From Liolophura sinensis (Eukaryota; Mollusca; Polyplacophora; Chitonida; Chitonidae): a stretch of DNA of 64,000 nt. Location: assembly GCF_032854445.1 (NCBI RefSeq), contig NC_088306.1:25145764-25209763 (forward strand). Direction: 5' to 3'. Below are positions 48,867 through 60,142 of the stretch, piece by piece. Each line of letters starts with the position of its first letter. The stretch's first letter is position 1. Position numbers and translations under genes: made by a program. A model generated the notes under the pieces. It had not been told where the DNA came from. It made no database searches and was given only the letters and a program-made list of their open reading frames with translations.

Positions 48867-49729
48867 CGGTGTAGTTATAGAGAACATCACACATTTGGCA
48901 TATAAAGTGTCATATTAGGTGAAGAGGCTAATATATCGTCCACTGACACTGAAGTAGGAGTGTCCAGATTTTCAAGATTGCATACCTGTTGTCCGTTGGA
49001 TACAAAATGACGTCATATACTTGTACAGTAATATGAGTTGGTGGTAATAACAGCTGTGCTCATGACAAATCGATTGGCTCATTATTTGCTAGAGAAGTAA
49101 CTCGAAACCAAAACACTTGAGTGTGAGTTATATCAGAACATATACATCGGGAGAAACACAGACTAGAAACAAATGTTCCACCTTCATTTTTAAAAAGCCG
49201 ATCGTTCCCATTTTTTCAAATGGTTCCACATTGTCACGAATTACAAGCGATTTTCAGGCGATGATTTATTTCGTCGAGTGACGATTGTTTGCTTTATTTT
49301 TCGAAACCCATTATGTTGTCCCTCACATATTTATGTTGTAAACCTTTCTTAAAAAGCTAAAATCATGGATCGATAACAGTTTTGTTCAAATCCAAAAACA
49401 AAAGCAGATCGTTATCCATTTTATCACGTTTGGCGCCACCAGACTGCTGTGTATATATTTACGTGTGCGACTTTCACTACAAACCGTTTACTTGGAATGA
49501 CAAACAAGCGCGTCATGTCGCATTGTTAAGAACCGTGGAAGGGTTTTTTTATCTACATCTTGACCTGCGCATATGCATGCGTCATTCGATTCGTTGGAGA
49601 TAACGAGCAATGCTAGTGAGAAACATAAGCCTATATTACTAACTTTCGGAGCAATAACCTACGTTAGAATATTGCCATACAAAAACCTAGTACAGAAAAT
49701 TTGGCCTTGAAGGAACGTGCTATGCATCT

Positions 49730-49885
49730 GGACATTATTTCTGGTTGTTTAAACATTATTTATTGATATTATTTTTGGATATCGATGTTATTTCTGGATA
49801 TTGATATTATTGCTGGGTATTGATATCATTTGTTGATATCGACATTATTTCTGGATATCGGTATTATTTCTGGGTCTTTGTTTCA
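49730..49885. repeat. Decayed tandem repeat, about 20-bp unit
   Basis: TTATTTCTGGATATCGATAT-like units, about seven, increasingly diverged. Confidence 0.7.
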
Positions 49886-50274
49886 TACAATCGAAGAATA
49901 ACTCGATACATGTCTCATTGAACTGTAATCTGAACGGGCTGAAAACTTAACTGTATATAAGCACACATTTATGATCTCACGACGTATGCCCATTAGTTAC
50001 AGTTGTTTACCTTTTCTATGGATATTTATCTTGAATCAGCAGTGCCGCATTCTGGTCAATACATCGCTCCCCCGCGACGGTTCACTACTGCATTACAACA
50101 GTGAGGTTTGGAGATCGAATCCAACTCCAATCTCTAGAATTTAACATTCAGCACGAACCAACCTGTGATGGCTGTTTCGAATTTTGACATGATTCCATTC
50201 ACTCCTTGTCGATAAGATGCGTGCTTACTGCCGCTGGTTAAGCATTACGGTTACGACTTATATAATAAAAGCAG

Positions 50275-50506
50275 GGCCTCCGTGGCCGAGGGAATTAGCA
50301 CACCAGCGAACCGCTCACCAGTCTGGTCGCTGTAAGCTCATGCTGGCTTGCTTCCCGGCTGTGCGTGGGAAGGTCTTTCAGCAACCAAATGGTCATAGGT
50401 TTCCCCCGGGCTCTGTCCAGTTCCCTCCCACCATAATTCTGGTCGCCGACATATAAGGGAAATATTCTTGAGTGTGGGGGGAAACACTAATCAAATAAAT
50501 GAAGTA
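50275..50506 (+). mobile_element. SINE-A copy, diverged
   Basis: GGGCCTCCGTGGCCGAGGG head, GGTCGCTGTAAGCTCATGC (B-box mostly deleted), core and TAAA-like tail. Confidence 0.85.
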
Positions 50507-50734
50507 AAAATATAATAAAAGCGGATGCGGGTGGCAGCGGCGTGGTTTGGGTGGTTGCCTTACTGTTGCTAGTTGATGGTGTGGGTTCAGTCCTGATTTT
50601 CGCAGTTCCCCAGACTTGAACTGTTCTTGGGTGGCATGCAGGAAGCAGTAGATCATGTTTTCTCGTCTGGATGTATACATTAACTTTGCTAGAGACCAGT
50701 TGAATCTCACCGATACGACAAAAACCACACACGG

Positions 50735-50850
50735 GCATGTTCAAAAGTAACTCACCAAAGGTCGGTGGTTCACATCTAGCTCCAGCCATAAAACTGGTTG
50801 CCATTTTGTAAGTGGAAAATTTTAGAATATTACGTTAAACAGCGATCAAA
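50735..50850 (+). mobile_element. SINE-C fragment
   Basis: AAAGTAACTCACCAAAGGTC, GGTGGTTCACATC and ATTACGTTAAACAGCGATCA. Confidence 0.45.
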
Positions 50851-52461
50851 GCCGTGGGTTCAGGTAAATACGTGCAAATGGCTGTATATTTGACGGAGTA
50901 TTGGGTGACCACGTGTTCTTTTCGCAATACCGTCTATTGTCCATAACTCGCTTCGCCTCACGGATTTGTCTGTATTTCATTTGTTTACAGTTCTGCCACA
51001 CAAGTATGTTACCTACACACGGATATAGTTAAAGATTTGTAGGTCATATCCGTCTCTCCACGAACGGTTCCCTATAGATAAAAACACACAGCCGGTGTCT
51101 GATGCCCTGCTGTCAGTATATACCGGTAGTCGAATTCGATTGTGCACCCAAACAGGATACGAGGTGTTGTCAGTACTGATACAATGTACGAGTTTGCGCT
51201 CATTCGAGAGGAAATGTCGTAGTCAGATTCTTTCTAGGGTTCATCGCACCCGTATGAAAACCTGTTTGCTATACGATTTCTTATTGCCCCGCTTAATTCC
51301 CGACACCTGCGGACTCCAAAGCCAGGCTCTCAATTCTAAGAACTCCTTTTCCTAAGCTGTTTATATCCGTGTTTTAACTGTTATTGTCACCGAGTTGCAC
51401 TCGATATAATGTCCCCTGTACTCATCGCTCTTGTCTGAACTGTCAATACTTATGGCGCCCGTCCCCCTGTATTATATTAACGCGGCCTCAATAGAAAACA
51501 GGCTTTTATTCCAGTTATTCACAATGCTATACCCTGAACGTAAGATGTGTAACATTAATTCGATCTGAAAGGCTTCTGAAAAGTATCTCAAAGTTTCGAC
51601 ACGCCGCGTGTTAGTATTATTTGAATGTCAAACAATTCCTTTTTAAAATGTATATCTCCGTGATTGATTGTGATATAAACATCCGCCTCTGAACCGCATT
51701 AAGGGATAATTCATTGAACAGGCGTCTCCACTTTGTCGCAAATGTCCTAATTCCTCGGCGCTAGTACATTCCACATAAGCCTATCACATAAGCGTATTAG
51801 TTCGTATTTGTCCTTTTTTCAAGGCTCTTTTGTAATGCCTTTAGCATATGGATGTATCTTGCTTTTTTATGTTTATTTCTGATGGTTTTTTTTTTTTTTT
51901 ACATTTTTGCGAGAGTCACATGGCTGTTTAAAGCTCAGTTAGCCGAGATTTATTCCCGAAGCTGAAATACCAAACACTACACTGTATGTAAGGCTCCTGT
52001 TTTGAGAATTGAGCTATCGAAAGAATGTACAGGAGCACATTTCACAAAGCGGTCACACGTTGCGTCAATCGCTTGTGGTGACGTAAGTTTTCATTGTTTG
52101 TTGTCATTGATGTCAGGCAAGGCGCATTTATTGATTAACCGATCTTCAAAGACGATTCTGTTTCAGCACATAACTGTATATCTTCGGTGTCCAGAGGATA
52201 TTTGACACCATGCTTTAGTGAGGCAGCACTATCAGTATACGATATAATGTTGAAAATCAATGCAGTCGTAAACAATCACCCTTGTACTTCATTCCATTGA
52301 CACTTTTGAGTTCATATGTCTGGATTTGCTTTTAATTATGTACCGAATTCGTCCTTTCAGAGAATTCAACATCCTGTACGTTCATTTACAGCGTTGGGTC
52401 TATGTGTTCTCCACGCGAGCATGCAGGCATTCTGACCTTGTGTGACATTGTTTACAACCAC

Positions 52462-52496
52462 ATTGTTTTTTTTGGGGGGTGGGGGTGGGGGGGGTT
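52462..52496. repeat. Poly-T / poly-G tract
   Basis: T-run followed by interrupted G-runs (GGGGGGTGGGGGTGGGG), a G-quadruplex-prone sequence about 200 bases upstream of exon 9. Confidence 0.8.
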
Positions 52497-52696
52497 AACA
52501 ATTTGGTCTTTGCCAACGGCTGTTCTGTCTCCGAGTTATATGTAGATCTGTTCTGCAAATCGATATACAGAGCGTTGCTAACATACCACAGCCCACTGTG
52601 CCACAACCACATTCTCTCTCTCACCTACATCATTAATGACATTATCTATGCTACATTTTACTGACCTATGTTTTTTCTACCCTTCTTTTTGATTAG

Positions 52697-52774
52697 GCTA
52701 CCTCGCGGATATAAACGGCTATGCATCGCCTCAGGACGAGGTGCCTTGGAATTTCTACGGCTCGTCACTGATTG
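52697..52774 (+). CDS. BCOR-like: BCOR-like exon 9: ankyrin-PUFD linker
   Basis: This 78-nt exon, phase 1 to phase 1, has acceptor TTTGATTAG and donor ATTG|GTAAGG. It encodes GYLADINGYASPQDEV followed by PWNFYGSSLI. The YL-x-D-x-x-G and W-x-FYGSS elements are diagnostic of the BCOR/BCORL1 linker between ankyrin repeats and PUFD, which in human BCOR packs against the PUFD-PCGF1 assembly. Confidence 0.94.
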
Positions 52775-53167
52775 GTAAGGATCAATATGTAACGGAGCAA
52801 TAACAGTATCGCCGATGAACCGTTATCGTGTTCCGTTGAGACTCCACGTACAGCTAGCAATTTAACTAAACTCACCCAGCCTCACGTTTCTCACCCCAGC
52901 CACACGTTTCCATAGCAGGGGTACATAATGAGCCGGAAGGATCCCGTTTCCGTTGCCTAACATTAAAAGTGGTTATTTTTGGGTAAATTATTCTTCCTGG
53001 ATATGTAAACCTTAAAATTATTTTTTACACAATTTCTCTGTACTATTCCAAAAGTAACATTCTTTCCACTAAGTCCTGCTGACGTCATTGTGTCGTCTTT
53101 TGTCGTCACAAAGCGTGTGGTTTGCTACGTCAGAGACGTAATCTGTAGACTGACGTCATCGTATCGA

Positions 53168-53440
53168 GGGGCCTCCGTGGCTCAGTCGGTTAGCGCGCTA
53201 GCGCAGCGTAATGACCCGGGAGCCTCTCACCAATGCGGTCGCTGTGAGTTCAAGTCCAGCTCATGCTGGCTTCCTCTCAGGCCGTAAGTGGGAAGGTCTG
53301 CCAGCAACCTGCGGATGGTCGTGGGTTTCCCCCGGGCTGTGCCCGGTTTCCACCCACCATAATGCTGGCCGCCGTCGTATAAGTGAAATATTCTTGAGTA
53401 CGGCGTAAAAACACTAATCAAAAAAAAAAAAAAAAAAAAA
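53168..53440 (+). mobile_element. SINE-A copy, full length, perfect target-site duplication
   Basis: This 273-bp element has an intact tRNA-like head (A-box TGGCTCAGTCGG, B-box AGTTCAAGTCC), a complete core and a pure poly-A end of about 20 in place of the TAAA tail. It is flanked by a perfect 12-base repeat TCATCGTATCGA (53,156-53,167 and 53,441-53,452). It is the youngest-looking copy in the window. Confidence 0.96.
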
Positions 53441-54599
53441 TCATCGTATCGATTGTCCTAACCAGGGAGACAGCTTCCATAGTCCTCGTTCGTCTAATAT
53501 TGGCAAAATGGAGATAAAAAAAATCCAATCCATCACGTCGCCCAGAACTGTAGTGATAGCCACGGTAATAGGACACAAAATGCATACAGCAATACTCTAT
53601 TTTGCCTTTCCTCGTGCAGAAGGAATACAAAATCCATTTAATGCTTTTCTTGTGTTATATATTAATAAAACCGGAATAACTGTATCACGTTTGAACATCT
53701 TTCATGAAATGTCACTTATCAAAATATTGCAGTGCGAGAACTGGTTGGTAGAGATCAATTTCCTGTTATGTCTGTAAGAGGATATACTTTTCTTGAAATT
53801 GATTCACGTCTAGATTCAACGAAGTTATATTTTCAACTTTCCGAAAATGTTAGATTTGAGCTGAGTCTGTAGGATGCACATGTGAAGATCGGGTGTCACG
53901 AATGAGACTCCGCTTAAAAGCGCACAGACTATCAATTTTCTGGACATGTAATTCTCATTCGCTGTCTGGAAGTTGATGGGTAATTTTATGTACGTAGATA
54001 CGGAATAAAGGAAGAACGATGTAGACTGAGAATTAGGCGTAGATACACGATTTGGATTAAATTTTGATTAAATTCACGCGCCTACTCGCTAGAACTTTCT
54101 GTGTGTTTTTCTGCCATCGTTGGACACTGTCGACCCACTATTTTGCGCATGAGGATGTCTTGATTTCTTAATTTTTTGGTGAATTGCCCTGAAACATTGT
54201 TTAGAGGCCGGCATATTCGGGAACTTAAGACCCACCTGAGCTCGACCCTACCGTTGCGTCGGGCCGTAAACGAAATAACGGGAGTTGTAAGCTGGCCGTG
54301 ACATGTATGCCGGTTCATTCGAAAGTCGCATGGCCATCAGAGTCAGGATCCAACTTCGGAAGACCAGTTAAGTTGGGTTGACTTTTGCATATGCCGAGCT
54401 CCAGAAATTTGTCTTGTGACTGTTGACCTGACACGTTACATAATGGCTGAAGACTGATAGAGGATTGTCTGTCATGACCACCTAAATTTCCTTGCATTAG
54501 TGTTTTCCGCTTTGTCTAGATTTTTTTATCTGCACATCACGTGTGGTGAAACCATTTCTGCTGTCACCCTGGCAATCTTTCCCAGATACCTTTAAGTGC

Positions 54600-54835
54600 A
54601 CAAGCCCCTGCAAGAAAGCTGGGCTCGAATCAAAACCTGACTGAAACCAGAGACTTCCTTTGGGCCTCCAACGTAAAGCGCATTGTGTTCCCACTGGTCG
54701 ACTGAGGCCTATGAAAGAAAGCTAGAATCGAACTCTCAGCGTTTCTTGAAAAAAGAGATTTCCTGTCGGCCTCTTCTAAGCTACGTGCGTTGTATTCCCG
54801 CTGTTGACTGAGGTCCTAAACGCCTTGTGTTTTTA
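54600..54835 (-). repeat. Tandem pair of tRNA-like segments
   Basis: Two units of about 115 bases share, on the + strand, AAGCT, TCGAA, AGAGA-TTCCT, GGCCTC, GCGTTGTATTCCC-like and GACTGAGG. In reverse each shows CCTCAGTCGAC and GATTCGAGC, tRNA-like A- and B-box forms. Probably a dimeric SINE remnant. Confidence 0.45.
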
Positions 54836-55790
54836 TTAGGTGTCCGCCGACAGCAAAGTCATTCACTGATGAAATATTGGCCGCAGTCCATCGGCCTACA
54901 TGATATTAATCTCCTATTCCGCTATATGGAACGCCCTGTGCCTCTCCTGTTCTGTCGGCGACACGGCACTATTGAATTATTGGCATTTACACGCGTCTGA
55001 CGCGCAATAACCAAGGATCCAATTTAACTCGAGGGTAATAGCTGTCGTCCGAGCCTTGGCCGCTTGCCAGGTCACGTGACACATTACCGGCTAACGGCTG
55101 ACGTAGCTAGTTAATCTGTGGATCGTGAGTCAGTGTCGTCCGTTTTGCAGGAAGAGCTATGCAAAATACATAAATCGTAATTTGGTTCTCGTTTCCTGTT
55201 CCCTGGTATTCGACGCCACTCTCAGACGAATGTTCAGGGCGCAAAAGAAAAATGAGATAGCTGCATTACATTGAATTTTCGTACGCAAATTACGCGTATG
55301 TACATTTTATACCACTACATAAGCGATCTATGAATACTAGCGCTGAGATAATTTTCCCATAATATATTCGTCCCCAATATTCGTCTTTTGTGTGACATAA
55401 TTTATCAGAGTTAACCACCATAAAACCAATCAAATTCTGTTCAAATTCCATCGAATCTGTTTTGTTTCATGATACCTACGTGGGAGTTTCATTTATCTGA
55501 CTAACCCGATTATTTGAAGAATTTTTGGTATTGCGCATGGAGATAAAATACGGATAAAGTATCAGTGGAATGTGGTGCAACAGGCCGCAGTGAGCCTTAT
55601 CTGACGGTAAATCCACAGTAGACGTGGAGGATACTGTTCTCATAATTATAGACGTTAAAGTATAGTTTAATCTTTACCGGAGCTACCATATTGCTGAAGA
55701 ATGATTGGGGTTTGACATAGTTCAAATGCTGAAACTGTGCAGCAAATTGGCTATTATGATTTTCTAACATGCATGTTTTCTTTATTCCAG

Positions 55791-55937
55791 AGAAAGAAAA
55801 TGACGTTGATCATCATCTCTTCTCAAATTTACCATCCGATTACGACGACGACGAAGATGACGTAGAATGCTTTGTTCGACTGTAGCGATGTCCAGCAGTT
55901 GGTGTCCTTACAGACTAAAGGTTCCTGAGGCAAATAG
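55791..55937 (+). CDS. BCOR-like: BCOR-like exon 10: acidic linker and start of PUFD, with apparent frameshift
   Basis: The exon runs from acceptor TTTATTCCAG to donor AATAG|GTAAAC. Entered in the phase set by exon 9 it reads EKENDVDHHLFSNLPSD, then YDDDEDDVECFVRL, then meets TAG at 55,883-55,885. The acidic stretch is the family's. The end of the exon is coding-like in a different frame, SSSWCPYRLKVPEAN. That frame matches the first PUFD strand and joins exon 11 in the right phase. One extra base near 55,880-55,887 would restore a single frame. Options are an assembly or sequencing deletion, a real allele lacking PUFD, or a second isoform. The two frames overlap, so a normal intron cannot explain it. 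Confidence 0.82.
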
Positions 55938-56429
55938 GTAAACTAACCATTCACTTAATAGTAGAGGGATAGGTAGACAAGTTTAAGTAGCTTACTAGAT
56001 ACATGTCATTGATGAGTTCAGGAGTTCGAATTCCACTACACAGGAAATCTCTGTGCCATTTTACGACTTTACGCCAGGAAAGGTATCAGGTGTCCCTCAA
56101 GGGACATTCTCCGAAACCATACATATGTAAAATTGACCGCTGTCATTTAACAAGGAGGAGATATCCAGTGTTAGTTTTGTAATCTCATTTGAGCGAGACT
56201 GTGCCGCATAGTTCCTTTCTGAATTAAACGCTGTTGAAGTAAGATAGTGTACAGTACATGCAATGTAAAGTATGTGACTTGCTACTTTTCTGTTTTGTAA
56301 AACTTCGGCATGCTTGCCTTTAAGGAATCACTTTATACCCCTCCGAAAAACCAGTGAAACGTTGGCATTAACGCCAAACAAATAAGTAATTACGAAAATT
56401 AATCACACTGTACGTTTTTGTCTTCGCAG
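55938..56429 (+). other. Intron 10
   Basis: About 490 bases. A tRNA-like B-box remnant lies near 56,025 (GAGTTCGAATTCC). No strong poly-A signal after the exon 10 stop was seen. Confidence 0.6.
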
Positions 56430-57285
56430 TGAGGATAACTACGTTATTCTGGCTCATATACTGGACGAATACCATATGACCAGAGGTGCGTTTTTACGGG
56501 AGCTCGGGCCTTTGATTCGGATCTACTCTCTGTCCCGGAACACTCTGGAGGAGGAGATCATTCACGCCTCCAGTATAAGTACGCCATTATGTGCGGGTGT
56601 GAAGGAATCACAGACTGTCGAAGTTATCCGCCTGGCGGATGTGCACATCTTTGTGTCGCACAAAACCAGTTCACTCAAGGGAAAACGTTCCGCCTTGAAA
56701 ACTGCGTCCGGAACCGGAGACGGAACCACTGTGGTTAAATCGAAAGTTCGGAGACGGATTTTAGATGCGGACGAGGACTACCCTCGTGGATTACCCCCGC
56801 GAGAAATTTCTAGGACGCTTTCTGATCTCAGTTCGCCGTGTAATTACGGTACAACAACTCCCATAGGACACAAACATGTTCTTGAGTCGTCCTTTATGTC
56901 CTGTGTTTTAAAAAGTCCTTTCTCCACGGGAACCACGCACCATTCCGATAGGAAATGCAAGACGGAGGAACTCGACAAGACTTCCTTCACTAAGGAGAAT
57001 GGAAGTCATGTAGTGCTGCCTGAGTTGTTGAATTCGTCCGAACGATTTTTGAAATTAAACGATTCTTCAGAGTGCGCAGGGAAAATGATATCAGAACACA
57101 CGCCCTTGTCTTTCTCTTTGGATCTGAAAAACTGTACGGTTGGTTCAGACTCTTGGAAGGGCTGCTGTAAAACGACGGATCTTGATTTAAAGAACAACAA
57201 CAACGTGAACAGCACAAATATTTACCCTCTTGTGGATAATGTCAAAAGAACATTGGACGAGGATATTGCGCACATTGATCGGTAG
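56430..57285 (+). CDS. BCOR-like: BCOR-like exon 11: PUFD domain and long C-terminal tail
   Basis: The acceptor TTGTCTTCGCAG precedes the exon, which is open to TAG at 57,283-57,285. Residues of about 1727-1805 are the body of PUFD: EDNYVILAHILDEYHM, then GAFLREL, IRIYSLSR and EEEIIHAS, then TVEVIRLADVHIF. Hydrophobic spacing follows vertebrate PUFD (NW-x-LLSDVL, a KM turn, EIVTI-like strand, Q-x-SAS helix). PUFD binds the RAWUL domain of PCGF1 and anchors BCOR in PRC1.1. Vertebrate BCOR stops just after PUFD, but here about 205 more Ser/Thr-rich residues follow with no domain I recognise. The frame stays open for over 600 nt, so the tail is probably real coding sequence, though a missed donor cannot be excluded. 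Confidence 0.9.
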
Positions 57286-59255
57286 CAAAACAATTGCTGT
57301 TCATTTTCTCTCTTGAATGTTTCCTTACCTGTTGTTAGTATGAATATCAAGCACTAGAGTATCATGGATTTCGTCCTGGGCTCTTAACCAAGCGAAGGTC
57401 TTTCTGGGCAAAATAGTGTGAAGAAAGAATAACCGGTGCATTTAGCTGCAATTAAATCTTTAAACTCTTCCGGCAGTGGTTATAAATGTGCGTTTTGCTT
57501 CTAGCAAACGTCAATTGTGCTGTCCATTGTTGTCCATGCGTGTGTGAGGAAATGTAAGGACAAGTCCAGATTGCTTGCAAAATCTGTCATTGGCTTTGTT
57601 GTCACTTGACACGTCATCTTGCTGATAGGCCAATGTTTCACTGGAGCCATGACAGAACGAACTCCAAGTGACGTCAGCGGATTATGTGCTCATGATGTTC
57701 TGGTGACATCACTGTTGTATGTGTGGGGTCATCAATCGTGTTGTTAATATTTGTGAGATAACCAAGAAAAGCTGAACGGAATACCCGTGGATTAATATAT
57801 CTTCAGAAGGATTGTAAATACGCCATGGCGCTTTCAGATGAAAAGCGGACTGGCTTTATAATGACAAACACCAGGGTATAATAACTTATACATTTCTCCA
57901 CAACTACTGTTCTTGTGTAGACAAAAGAAACTTAATATTCCACGCTAGGAGGGTCAGCGTATAGAATTCCACACAAGAGTACGTGTATAGAAGATTGTCT
58001 CTATGTTGTGCAGTATCATCTGCACAGGTCTAACGTTGTATCAAATGTACCATATAGTTTGACCTCTCATTGCGTGCTGCTAAGACTGTATAGTCCGACA
58101 AGGTGTGTAATGTAATCCCGGTCTGTCGGGAATCAAAGATCATTGATTATAAGTGACTAATCTATACGATGCCAAGAAGTTTGTTTTAATTTCATTTAGT
58201 ATGCATGCTTTAAAAATTGGTAGTTCACACACACTGTACCTCTGGCGACTGTCTTTGGACAGTTTCCTCTCTAACAGTGAATATTATCATTGGCTTTTTG
58301 CATGTCAGGTGCACGTTAGACGGTAAGCTTTCCGAGCTGCCTGGAAGTCTCGACTATCACACAGCGTAATCTTCGAAGTCACGCTTTACGAAGCCATCTC
58401 TGAACTTATCTAAGAAGATACAGTACGCCCACTCCGTTTCCATCAATGCTCAGCTGATCTTGGACAAAGGGTTAAATAAGAAAAAAAACTGACAAGAAAA
58501 GGTCATATTATATTTTTGTTATCAGGGTCGTGTGGTTAAGATACCTGTCTACTATCTCGAATTAGTGGATTTCACCGAACTCGCTGTTCGTGGAGGCTTG
58601 CTGATACTAACCGATCGACGACACTCGTGTGACCGTTTTCAGCCTAAGGCCGGGGGCTCATTCGTTCGTACAGGCGTACTTTGTAAATTTCTAAAAAATC
58701 CACCAAGAGTGTCCGCGCCGGCGACGTCGTATTTCGTAGTCGATCTTGTCGGCCATGAAATTAGCTTGTATCAAACATGTCCGATACTAGCGAAGAAATA
58801 CGCCGCCTCTGTCCGCGCAGTGTGTTCCCTCCAGCGAATTTCGACCATCGAAACCATCGAGCTGACCAATTAAGCAACACGGAATTGTGTTCAACTGCGA
58901 AATTTTGTTTGTGTCACATGGTTGACTAGGTCACATGACATAACATAATAACCATGATCAACGGAAAAATCCGCCTAGTGTGTTTGCAACTATTCTGCGA
59001 ATATTGTCACCTTATTTCGCAAGCAGTTAATTCCGTGTAGTGTGTCCATGGCTTAACGTTCGTATTTGTCTTTCTTTCCCCAGTATGGTGTGCATATCTG
59101 TGCGTCGAAAGCGGTGGGCATTCCAGTAGTCACTGGGTTTATCTTTCGGACTGTGATATAAAACGACCGTAAATCGGACCGCTATAGTAGTACATTTTAG
59201 AGAAAAAAATCTTGAATATGACATTGACAACAATTTCTCAATTAACCGATCAGAT
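57286..59255. other. 3' flank of the BCOR-like gene
   Basis: Presumed 3' UTR and intergenic DNA. I found no AATAAA that I would call with confidence. The 113-codon frame at 58,532-58,873 is not recognised. Confidence 0.4.
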
Positions 59256-59264
59256 AAATGTAAG

Positions 59265-59383
59265 TTATTTATTTATTTATTTCATTGGTGTTTAACGCCG
59301 TACTCACGAATATTTCACTTATACGACGGCGGTCACTATTCTTGAGTAGGACGTAAAACACCAGTCAAATAAATAAATAAATG
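59265..59383. mobile_element. Two SINE-A tails fused head to head (hairpin)
   Basis: A minus-strand tail (TATTTATTTCATTGGTGTTT to ACGGCGGTC) abuts a plus-strand tail (ATTCTTGAGTAGGACGTAAA to a TAAA end). Flanks AAATGTAAGTTA and AAATGTCAGTTA differ by one base and may be a target-site duplication of the compound element. Confidence 0.8.
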
Positions 59384-59702
59384 TCAGTTATTACGAGATT
59401 ATGATAAAATATTGAGCGCAGTCTTATTTTGTGTAACATCTTGGGCACAATCGAAAACCATCTGGATCAGTGAATATTTTATGCATGTATAACGATTTCC
59501 GAGGTTCTGACTGGTCGTTGGTTTGCCCACGAAAGCTGCTGCCAATATTGCCTGATCTTGATAATATCTTGTGCGGAGATCTATTGTGCGGCCACTCACG
59601 TGAATTTCGAGAACAATTTTGCTCCAAGAATACGTTTAGAGTAGCAAAGGATATACATGTAATTTCTCTGAACTACCTTGTTTTGTTAAACTCCAAAAAT
59701 TA

Positions 59703-59938
59703 GCTTGTTGATTTTAACAGGGAAGCTTTTCTCTGAGTGATGCCAGAATGCATTCTGTTATTATATCATAATATTGTGTCATATTAAATATAATATCCCG
59801 TTGTCTAATGAAATCTTTATGTTGAATTAATAGCATACGTGTGTTATATTTAACAGAAAAATCTGCAGCAAAAATAGCACAATAAATTCTAGCATCGCTC
59901 AAACAGCAGATTAACAGATTAATGTTTTGAGTGTAGGG
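59703..59938. mobile_element. Palindromic MITE copy 4
   Basis: GATGCCAGAATGCATTCTGT on the left and ATAAATTCTAGCATCGCTCA on the right, with outer AACAGATTAATGTTTTGAGT. Confidence 0.7.
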
Positions 59939-60142
59939 GTTTCACGTCGACACCAACTTTATTTTGGTCTTATTGTAAAGGGGTTGCCGTTCCGGTATCG
60001 ACTATGTTATTATATGTAAACTGTTGTCCCAGTGGAAAGCCATGTCGAAGACACAGGACTTTAGCCATTCACAGGTAAAATGACACTAGGCGAAATGTTG
60101 TATCGCAATATACTGCAGGCGCCAAGGCTCCATTATGAGGCG

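Larger units (their letters stand above)
47039..52696 (+). other. Intron 8
   Basis: Contains four SINE-A pieces, SINE-C, a decayed 20-bp AT-rich tandem repeat near 49.75 kb and a G/T homopolymer tract at 52.46-52.50 kb. The unique parts, 47.9-48.6, 48.9-49.7 and 50.85-52.4 kb, hold no recognisable gene. Confidence 0.6.
52775..55790 (+). other. Intron 9
   Basis: Contains the best full-length SINE-A copy and a tandem pair of tRNA-like segments at 54.6-54.84 kb. Open frames at 53.5-53.8 and 54.1-54.7 kb are unrecognised. Confidence 0.6.
27922..57285 (+). other. BCOR-like: Gene span: BCOR/BCORL1-like Polycomb corepressor, 11 coding exons
   Basis: This entry is the gene model that joins the eleven exons listed separately. 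Exon ends were chosen from GT/AG sites, open frames and phase: exon 1 ends phase 0, 2 phase 0, 3 phase 1, 4 phase 1, 5 phase 0, 6 phase 0, 7 phase 2, 8 phase 1, 9 phase 1, 10 phase 2. The exons sum to 6,032 nt, one short of a multiple of three, and the deficit localises to exon 10. Domain order (CtBP motifs, disordered region, ALQ-KAMMRF block, ankyrin repeats, acidic linker, PUFD) is that of BCOR and BCORL1. Invertebrates usually have one ancestor of both, so I do not choose between the two names. The family acts in the nucleus in PRC1.1 with PCGF1, RING1/2 and KDM2B, which monoubiquitinates H2A. Confidence 0.9.

Noticed and set aside
53168-53250. Functional tRNA gene at the SINE heads
   Set aside because: A- and B-boxes are present, but no intact cloverleaf or anticodon arm can be folded by eye, and the same sequence recurs with a SINE body and tail.
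55862-55885. A 24-nt micro-intron (GTAGAA...CTGTAG) to remove the exon 10 stop
   Set aside because: Far too short for a spliceosomal intron, and its removal does not lead into the frame that reaches PUFD.
55868-55885. Programmed -1 ribosomal frameshift in exon 10
   Set aside because: The direction would fit, but the bases before the stop (C TTT GTT) do not form a slippery heptamer and no obvious pseudoknot follows.
58532-58873. 113-codon frame downstream of BCOR-like gene
   Set aside because: No recognisable motif, no splice partners, and composition like its flanks; left unannotated as a gene.
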